64,000 bases of DNA, from contig OZ038495.1 in NCBI GenBank assembly GCA_964036315.1, positions 23,042,621 through 23,106,620 of the forward strand, in the 5' to 3' direction. The notes beneath the pieces were generated by a model. The model saw only the letters and a list, made by a program, of their open reading frames with translations, was not told the origin of the DNA and searched no databases. Made by a program: the position numbers and the translations under genes. Below are positions 56,141 to 64,000 of this stretch, piece by piece (the first letter of the stretch is position 1; the number at the start of each line of letters is the position of its first letter). The stretch comes from Acanthosepion esculentum. Taxonomy: Eukaryota > Mollusca > Cephalopoda > Sepiida > Sepiidae.

Positions 56141-57090
56141 TACTGTTGAGCAGTACCACAGACTGTCTCATTAATCTTTCATCAGTTATTTGACTTTTCC
56201 CTTCTATTCTTATTATATTCAGATTGGCACATGAAAGATTAATAAGGTTATTACATTTTTTTAGTGAAATGGAAACAAATGAATAGTGAACAGCAATTAA
56301 AGTCTTCCTAAAATTAGGCTTTTATTGATTTTTGCCAATTCATTTAACCTTAGTTTAGAATTGGTTGCCCTTTGGTATTCTTATAAAAGGTATTTAAATA
56401 ATTACATTTACATTAACTTTAATTCATTTTCAGGTATACCTATTATCTAAAGATATAAATATTTGATGACAGTTTATTTAAATGAATATTTAAGTCATTA
56501 AACATTGATTGATACATAAGAGATATGTATGATTTTAGTAATATGTCGCCACTGACAATTTTTTATCATTACTATTGCATAACATACAGATTGATTATTA
56601 AGAACAATAGTTAGCCTAAAATTTAAGGTTTTTTCTTTAACCATCAAAAATATTTTGTTTATTAGTGTAGGATATAAAAGCTAAGCAGTAGGTTGAGTGA
56701 ATAATGATAAAATCTGTGGACAGTAAAATGAAAAACTAAACTTTGCCTATATATCTCTATATATTAGATCCCTTTAGGATATAATCAGACATGGTTCCTC
56801 ACATCCTGGTGTCTGTCTTTAGTTGCACTTGCATATATATAACGCTCAAATGAAGTTGGCATTAATATGGTTCCATCCCTGATACACATAAAAGTTTGGT
56901 TAAATAGTAACAAAAAGTCCTTGTTAATGATTTTTTTTTATGTTTCTGATATTTTCTTGGTTAAAGGTTTATATAAAAATCAGGAAAATTAAAAAAAATT
57001 ATTAACAAGGAACTGCTGCTCAAACTCACTCAACTCTCTCTCTCTCTATATATATATATATAGATATATAGATATATATATATAGATATA

Positions 57091-57126
<36 letters not shown>

Positions 57127-57145
57127 TGTATAACTAAACCAGTGT
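55934..57145. repeat. AT-rich sequence with several microsatellites
   Basis: (TA)n at 56018-56044 and 56100-56137; a compound (CT)n(TA)n(GATATA)n(GTAT)n tract at 57033-57131. Nothing else recognised in between. Confidence 0.8.
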
Positions 57146-57149
57146 GAAT

Positions 57150-57606
57150 TGCTTTTGTTATACAGGAATAAAGTGTCGCTGTTGACATTGGAGTTTGAAC
57201 ACAAATCACCAGAGAGCAAACACAGGCAATCCCATTTTGAATATGTAGATCATGTGATGGTAAAGGGAATGTATATATGGGAATTAGCGTGGTGACTAAG
57301 TGATCACTATTTCTACAGTAACCTCTATTACTATACAGATCACTATTCAGATCTGTATTCAGTGGTTACTTTTTGAGCGAGTATTATCGAGCAAGTACTA
57401 TTAGTGTGAGTGTTATTTGAAGGCGTCTGACACCAATATTGTTCAACGGCATTACTATAGTTGTATCTGCGATTACAAAGTCTCTACTACAACGAGCATT
57501 ACAAAAGTGACAATCAGTATTTGTTGATATTACAAAAGTGGCAACGAGTGTTCGTTGACATCATAAAATATTTTTTATGCACAAAACATAAAAAGGGTCA
57601 TATGTT

Positions 57607-57609
<3 letters not shown>
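57150..57609 (+). other. CpG-richer stretch, possible LTR or promoter
   Basis: Several CpGs (GTGTCGCTG, GAGCGAGTATTATCGAGC, AGGCGTCTGAC, CAACGGC, ATCTGCGATT) lie in an AT-rich neighbourhood. The stretch TTACAAAAGTGGCAACGAGT resembles the LTR end plus primer-binding start of some gypsy-like elements. No second LTR or gag/pol was found. Confidence 0.3.

Positions 57610-57640
<31 letters not shown>
57610..57640. repeat. Poly(T) tract
   Basis: About 27 consecutive T. Confidence 0.95.
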
Positions 57641-57642
<2 letters not shown>

Positions 57643-59040
57643 AACATGATTAAAGTATGCTTAAATTTACAAGCATCTCATAGTAATGGCAATGTTTGCT
57701 GTTTCCCTACAAGGAAACATTTGGTATTCATTGATTGAGCAGCCAGTACTGCTTTCAGATGAAATTCATAAAATCTTTCTCTTAAAACAAATTTTCAGGA
57801 AAATAGGTTTCTCAAGTCTTGCAGCTGTTATTGCTCTTTCCTTCATAACGTTTTATTTGAAGTAGTGTATGGGATGACTGAAATATGGATTATCAAAAAT
57901 GAATAAAAAATTTTTAAAAATAAGTAAAGAAAAATTCATTGCTAAGTACACATTCCTAACATTAAAACACTATTATATGACAGGTAATTCTTTCAAAGTA
58001 AATAAAACTCTTGATGTATTTGTTTAATAAATTCTACCCATGACAACAAAAGTTATATAAACAACTAGTTTGTAACAATATATCTAAATCAAATAACAGA
58101 AAAGAGGTTATTAACCAAAACAAGCAAGGTAAAAATAAATCTCACAAAAAGAAAGCAAGCAAATATGACTGAAATCAAGGCCACCTGGCATGAATTTAAA
58201 CCTTCACTTTATACTTACTAAATATACTGGAGTGGAGAATTGTCAGGCTGTGAATAATTTTCACAAAGGGAAATAATAAATCTGTTGAGAGGATTTACTC
58301 ACAAATAAAATTAGTAATTACTATTATGCACTAAGTCAATTGCTTGGGAAATGTAGCATAAGAAGATTGTGTTGTGTCAATCCCCTTAGTGTAGAGGGCT
58401 TGCCTAAATTGAAATTTTAACTGATTAGTGATAGAAAATACAGAAATGTTTTAGCCATGAAGAAAACTTGTTTACTCTTTTCAAATCTGTTTGTGGTGAC
58501 ATAACTTCATATGGAACTGTGGGAAAATGAAATAACATTAATAAATAAAATAATAATAATGAATAATAAAATAAGAAGAGAAATACATTTTACCATGATG
58601 CTAAGAGTAAAGGAATCAGAAAACCCCACTTGGTTTCATCAAGTACTGTTGAACTCTATAAAATGATAAACATTTCCTGCCTCAATGTCTTTTTTTCCAT
58701 CTTGCTCCAAGATATAGGAATGTTAGTTTCCCTGGTCTACTGATAACTGAACTCACCTTACACTTTCCAATGACAGTGTTTGGATGTGGCTTGCAGTCCT
58801 ACTCATGAAGTAAGTAGTTTTGGTTGTTCCAACTCAGTGCAGAGCTGACTTGAGCTTGATCATTTTAACCATTGTTATCCTTACTTATCCTAACATAATT
58901 CTGAACCAAAAAAAGAAAATGGACATAAAGATAAAAAAAATTGGGTCATAAAAGAAAAAATATTCATGAGAGTAATATGATCCATTTTTTGTTAAAATTA
59001 AATCCATTTTTTGTTAAAATGAAAAATATCATTCACCATT
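57641..59040. other. No recognised element
   Basis: AT-rich sequence; a tandem copy of ATCCATTTTTTGTTAAAAT lies at 58979-59022. Confidence 0.5.
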
Positions 59041-59044
59041 TCTA

Positions 59045-59145
59045 TTTGGTTTGCACCTTAGTGTGGTGTAATGATTAGCAAGCTTGTCTCACTAGAACAA
59101 TTATGACATAGTAGTGTATTTGATACTCACTGGGTGCACCATACT
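59045..59145 (+). mobile_element. tRNA-derived SINE head
   Basis: TTAGTGTGGTGTAATGATTA (A box) and TGTATTTGATACTCACTGGG (B-box region) are at tRNA spacing. The body is not assigned. Confidence 0.5.
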
Positions 59146-61080
59146 TTTGGGCTTGTAACACATCTAAGCCATACTTTGAAAATCACCACCATTTCCATTT
59201 GGTGCTTCTTAAGTTTTGTAGGAGTAGAAATTCAACTAATGTACAATATGAGAAGTGACACTGAAATTCAAAAGGTATATAGGAAGAACGAAAGATGCCT
59301 TGCAGAAATTCAAAATTCAAAGACGAAAGATGTTTTTAAAAAAATAAGCAAGACATTAAACGATAAAAAATAACATTAAAAATGAAGAAAACAGTGCTGA
59401 ACTATTTTGTGTCTACCAACTCATATGGCAGTAAATGTTGGACAGTTTTGTTACGAATAAAGAAATGACTACGCAAACAAAATGAAGTTTTACTGAAGAA
59501 TGATCAGAATATCTTTGATAGAATATGAAGAAGTTTTGTGAAATTAAGAAGTTTTCTGGAGAATAGGATCTACAAAGTAACTGTTGCCAACAATCAGAAA
59601 GAGACAGCTGAAAGTTTACGCACACAATGAAGAAAGACAGTTTGGATAATTTAACACTTACACAGCACATAGAAACAAGAGAAACAGAAGAAAACTGCAA
59701 GTAAATTGCTTATCAAGTTTTAGCAATTGAGTAAAGAAAAAATATTGTGAAGACAAAGAGGTATCATAAAGAAACAAAGACACATAGAGCAAGAAAGAGA
59801 AGTATACAACAAACTACCTCAGTCGTAAGGCAATGGGTTAAAATGCATGTATTGACTGTAGCTTGATCAAAGCCAATCCTTTGTGACAAGTGGAGTATTT
59901 CAACTAACATAAATAATAAAATACTGTCTCTAAATAAAGTATTAATATTTCATGAGCTGATGATAGACAGAAAAAATAAATCACACACTATTTGCCTGAA
60001 TGACTGCTACACATCCAGATAAAATATCTTGTATCAGGTCACACATGTACACACCTATTGAGTTACTAGAATGGATTAAGTGATAAATCTATTTTGTTTT
60101 AAGCACTAGAAACATGGTAATACAGTTTAGGAACATGGTAAGTCAATCTGAAATGATGCAGATGTAATAAAATAAAAGCATTTTAAAAGATAACAGACTT
60201 ATAGATTTTTGTTATCATTAACTGCAAAGCAACATAAATGGAATTAAGGAACAAAGAGCTTATTTTATGGCACTAAAACAGTTATAAAGTAGTTAACTAT
60301 AAAATGATGCAATGGCAAAATACTTTTTTTGTAGGAAATATTTTATGTTTGTTTTTTTTTTATAAATTTAACCCTTTCAATTCAACTTTTGTTCAATTTC
60401 TTTGAATTTTTTCCTATTAAAGAGTTCACTAGACTTCAATAAAGACTACCCATGAGACCCAATATGCTTTTAAGCACAAAGACAAAATTGTTCCAGCAGT
60501 ATTATTCAAGGAACAACTAAGATTATTTACAGAAATTAACAACTGAAGTATCAAAAATTAGGAATAGCAGTATATTGGTTATCTCTGAGTCTAAACTGGA
60601 TGTGTGATGTAATAGGTAAAGAGGTAGTGAAGCTTTGAAAATTTAGTGGTGGCAAACAGGATTTAAAACTGTTTGCCTGCAGAATAATTGCTGGAGCACT
60701 ATCTTCGAGAAGACAGTGAGCTTTTTCTCAGGTGAGGGTAGTTAGCATATACCAAGAATATGTGAATTTCAGACAAACATTAAAAGCATGAGAAAACTTT
60801 AGACACCAGCAAATGTTGCAAGAACAGAATCACAAGTGAATGACAAGGGCAGTAATTCTTCAACACAGAGAATCATTGTATCAAATTATGTCCTGATTTG
60901 ACATTGCTGGTGCTGTTCAATCTATCAACCAATACATTGTATAGTGTACATTACATTCCATAATGTTTTAATTATAATAAATCACCAAGAGTAACATTAT
61001 TAACATTATGACATTAGCTGTTATACACCAAAGCTAGAAAACATCACCTTTAGACTATGGAAGACTGGCACCATATCACC
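59146..61080. other. Mostly unrecognised; possible SINE remnants
   Basis: A 79-codon plus frame (59134-59373) and a 95-codon minus frame (59413-59700) show no family motif. 60595-60690 (GTGATGTAATAGGTAAAGAG ... GGATTTAAAACTGTTTGCC) and 59820-59880 may be old tRNA-derived fragments. Confidence 0.35.
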
Positions 61081-61084
61081 TGAT

Positions 61085-61660
61085 CAAATGAATCATGCAC
61101 ACAGCTTTTTTTTTTAGAATAAACAGTTGAGTTTGTATATAGAGTTAACTGTATGAGTCCAGTCTGTCAACAGAGTGTTATGCAAGCAAGTGGTGACCTT
61201 ATAATGGTATGAAATAAGTTCATTTGGAATTGACAAGGACCCATAATGAAACTGAATTTTGTCTTCACACTTCTAACATAAATCTTGTTACAGAATATTA
61301 TCCCCCTTTTATGTTGGCCATATTTTCCAGTTTTGTTCCAGCAAGTTAACACAATCCCCCATGCAACACAAAACCGGTTCAAGGAGAAATCAGCTGATTT
61401 CTATGGATTCTACTGGTTTCTGCATTTTCTAAATTTAAATCCTATTGAATACATTTTGGATGTATTATTGACCTCACTAAATTCTTTACAGCCATACCCA
61501 AGAAACACAGAACTATGGGCAGATCTAGAGTATGCTTGAAGAGATACACCTATGTAATGACCCCAGCACCTTATATTCCATGCCAGGTCATGTAGCTACT
61601 ATTATAGAGAAAAAAGGGAAGAACTACAAGTTATTAGGTAGATTTTTTTTTTTACACTTT
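61085..61660 (+). pseudogene. Decayed Tc1-type transposase (C-terminal half)
   Basis: The plus strand reads, with stops and shifts, NCMSPVCQQSVMQASGDLIM, then V.NKFIW, QGPIMKLN, VLFQQVNTIPHATQNRFKEK, SADFYGFYWFLHFLNLNPIE, YILDVLL, ELWADLEYA.RDTPM, and in another frame SMPGHVATIIEKKGKNYKLL. These follow the family order: CQQ..VQAGGGSVMVWG, FQQDNAPCHT, WP..SPDLNPIEH.WD.L, ELW..L...W..IP, SMPRRV.A.I.A.GG.T. The catalytic Asp of QQDN is replaced by Val, the DLN is now NLN, and stops interrupt the frame, so the copy is dead. Terminal repeats were not found. Confidence 0.85.
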
Positions 61661-62820
61661 AGCAGTGGCAGACTTGTCAGCTTGACAAATGGCAAGAGCG
61701 ACCCTGATAGAAGTGGACTCCCTATATTAAATAAAAATGCAATAAATAAACAAACACAGACAACTGTTTTAGTAATAAAAAGGAATAAGAACTTTATAAA
61801 GTCATCTGAACATTATCAGTTATTCAAGTTCAATGTGAGAGAATATTTTCAAAAGCTAAAGATCATAAAGACAAGGTTAAGAAAGAGAATTTGGAATCAT
61901 ACATGTTGCTATCCATTGAAAAGGAATTATTTCAAGAATTGAATTCAGAAGTAATTATTGGCAGATTTGAACAATCATTGAGTGGAAACAAATGATTGCT
62001 CTCAACATTTTGGACTGCATGCAATGATCTATTGTGCTTTTGAACAATCTTTTAATGTGTAAATTCTACAGTTAACTATTTAAAAATATCAACCATTTAC
62101 TTAAAATTTAAAAAAAATAAAAGATTCAATTATAAGATTCTGTATTTAGATTTGGTATCTACTGCCAATAATATATCCAGTACATATATACTGTAATTAT
62201 TAAGAAATAAACATTTTTTTTCCACAAAAATTTTAATTGTACACTTTTTTCCAATATGTATTATTATTAATTTTATTTATTCATTAAGAAAATTAAATGA
62301 TAGCATTGTAGTTGTGGGTGGGCTGCCTTTGACTCTTGGCAACCAATATTTTTGATCATGTCTGCCACTACACTTTAGTTTATATGTACATAAAAAAGAG
62401 GTTTTTTTTCCTTGACACCAATATAATTTTAGTTACCTTCAGTCTTGGCAATTTTTATTGTTTTAAAAAATGAGGATTAGAATTTTAATAAAACCTAAAT
62501 GTATGAAATTGAATTTATTCATTTTCTTTGTTCTTTTGTGAATCAATGCAAAATCTGTCCTTTTGACTTTTTTTTTGTGAACATGAAGGTCCAAAATTGC
62601 CACTTGTTCTTTATAGAATTTGTCAGTTTTTTTTGCTTCTCATGAAAATATAAACATATGAATGCAAATAGTTATGGCTTGACTCATTCTTTTCTATTTT
62701 TTCTTCTTTAAGTCTTTGCTTGTTGATCTCTCTTTTCACTCACTTTAAGTTGTATGTGTATCAAGAAAAAACTAAGTATACAAATATGTATAAGTAGATA
62801 AAATGTATTCTATCTTTAAG
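61661..62820. other. No recognised element
   Basis: The open frame that runs to 61942 past the transposase has no motif beyond it. The rest is AT-rich. Confidence 0.5.
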
Positions 62821-62823
62821 GAA

Positions 62824-63342
62824 TATACAGGGTGTCCATAAATGATCTGTACAAATCCTCAGTTTATTGTACCCATGAGAGTTAAGATCCATCAGTACGC
62901 TTCTTTGCATGTTAAACAAATATTATTAAAGTTTTAATTTGTATATCGTTCTTAATTCACTTTCATTTGTCTTCTCAGGAAGATGTTAAAAGTGCTTATT
63001 TTTTTTATCCCTGACTTTTAATGAAAATGACAACACCACAAAGAAAGCACAATGTCTATCCTGGATCACAGAGACCAAATTGGACACTCAGGTTTAGTGG
63101 AATTATAGTACAAAGTATGAAAAAGAACCAACAAGTCATGTTGGTATTCATGCTAGGTATAAGTAGTTTATGGAAACAGAGTGTCTTGCAGAAAGAAATT
63201 GAGCATTGTTTTAGATGTACTGCACACAAACGATAGAGCACATCTTTATTTACCTACTTATGTTTTCCAATAAACCTTGTAGAGTTATCATTTTTTTCAT
63301 GAATTTTAAAAATTGTACTGATAATTTAAGGACATCCTGCAT
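62824..63342 (+). mobile_element. About 520-bp DNA transposon remnant with inverted ends
   Basis: The left end ATACAGGGTGTCCATAAATG with ATCTGTACA and the right end, reverse-complemented, ATGCAGGATGTCCTTAAATT with ATCAGTACA match over about 28 bp. CAGGGTGTCC-type ends are common in Tc1-mariner relatives of invertebrates. Inside, 63021-63236 is open for 71 codons beginning MKMTTPQRKHNVYPGSQRPN; the MTTPQ.. start resembles the N-terminal helix-turn-helix of such transposases, but the rest is not recognisable. The target duplication is unclear. Confidence 0.65.
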
Positions 63343-64000
63343 TTAGGAATACTAGTTCAAAAAAAAAAATAAAAAAAAAAGAGACATAATTAGAGAAGTA
63401 TAAAAAGTGTTTGACCTGCGATGAGGATTAAAGAGAAATGGGTATTGAATAAAGCTGCTGGAACATTTGGTGATGTTAATTGCCTATTCCTGTAGAAAGC
63501 TGTGCAATGAGAATTTTAACCAAATAGAAAGGAAAGTTTATAAATATGAAGATATCAAGACAAGGACAACTTATTGTTTATAAAACACAATAAAATTACT
63601 TTGTTTACATTGGATAAAAATAAATATTTGTTGAGGTATTTTATTTCAAAACTCTGTTCTATGCAGCTATTCATGTTCAGATTCTAAACAATTGTGGAAT
63701 TAAAAAATTCATAATTCTAAAACTAAAAATATTTTTGGTTTATAATATAAACAATTTTTTTCATATAAGGAAAGTAATGAATTTTTGTTCAAAACAAAGA
63801 AAGAAAGCAATTATTTATTGATCCTGGTTATAATTTATAAAAGACCATAAAAATCAATATATAGCCCATAATTATATTGATATGTTTTGTTTTTTTGTTT
63901 AAATAGAAAGTCTAGATTAGACTAAAAAACATTACAATCTATAAGACAATTATACAAAAACTAAATATATGTCCAGTAAACAATGTCTTTTGAAAACTTG
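63343..64000. other. AT-rich sequence to the window end
   Basis: A runs and AT-rich DNA; no supportable feature. Confidence 0.5.

Noticed and set aside
59134..59373. 79-codon plus frame
   Set aside because: No recognisable motif; it begins inside a tRNA-derived SINE head.
61532..61942. 136-codon plus frame as a separate gene
   Set aside because: Its first part is the shifted end of the Tc1 transposase; the rest is random AT-rich sequence.

Overview
The window is AT-rich animal DNA. It is almost certainly from a coleoid cephalopod and most like an octopus. This rests on the split exons with GT-AG introns, dozens of long (TA)n microsatellites, several tRNA-derived SINE families, and many short 3' ends of non-LTR retrotransposons. 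The species call is an inference from repeat style, not a database match.

Only one protein gene can be supported: the 5' part of the MAP3K12/13 gene (DLK/LZK; wallenda in flies, DLK-1 in worms) on the minus strand. Three coding exons join in perfect phase. The initiator exon is 33546-33374, a second exon is 3904-3675, and the third is 116-1, which runs off the left edge inside the kinase domain. Together they give 173 codons: a low-complexity N-terminus, the conserved GCLRPVW block that holds the palmitoylated cysteine of mammalian DLK, and the start of the kinase domain with the Gly-rich loop and the ATP-binding Lys. An 18-nt stretch of 5' UTR follows an acceptor at 33565, so at least one untranslated exon lies at higher coordinates. 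I could not place that exon or the promoter.

Intron A (3674-117) carries a direct repeat shared with intron B, an 80-bp mariner MITE, and a 1-kb CpG-bearing minisatellite of about 36 units of 28 bp that starts about 47 nt after the donor site. Intron B (33373-3905, about 29.5 kb) is packed with SINEs, LINE 3' ends, a second MITE and (TA)n tracts. One GC-richer stretch at 28.04-28.37 kb may be functional.

The right half (33.6-64 kb) is the upstream untranslated intron and/or 5' flank. It holds further SINE and LINE fragments, a decayed RTE-type LINE (43.98-45.7 kb), two strong fold-back elements (36.9 and 55.8 kb), a 26-bp repeat carrying E-boxes (46.7 kb), a dead Tc1-type transposase (61.1-61.7 kb) and a short TIR element (62.8-63.3 kb).

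Family names used here are mine: SINE-A (tRNA-derived), SINE-B (tRNA-derived, other body), SINE-C (5S rRNA + tRNA chimera), LINE-L, LINE-M and LINE-N (three non-LTR groups), R1 and R2 (unclassified).
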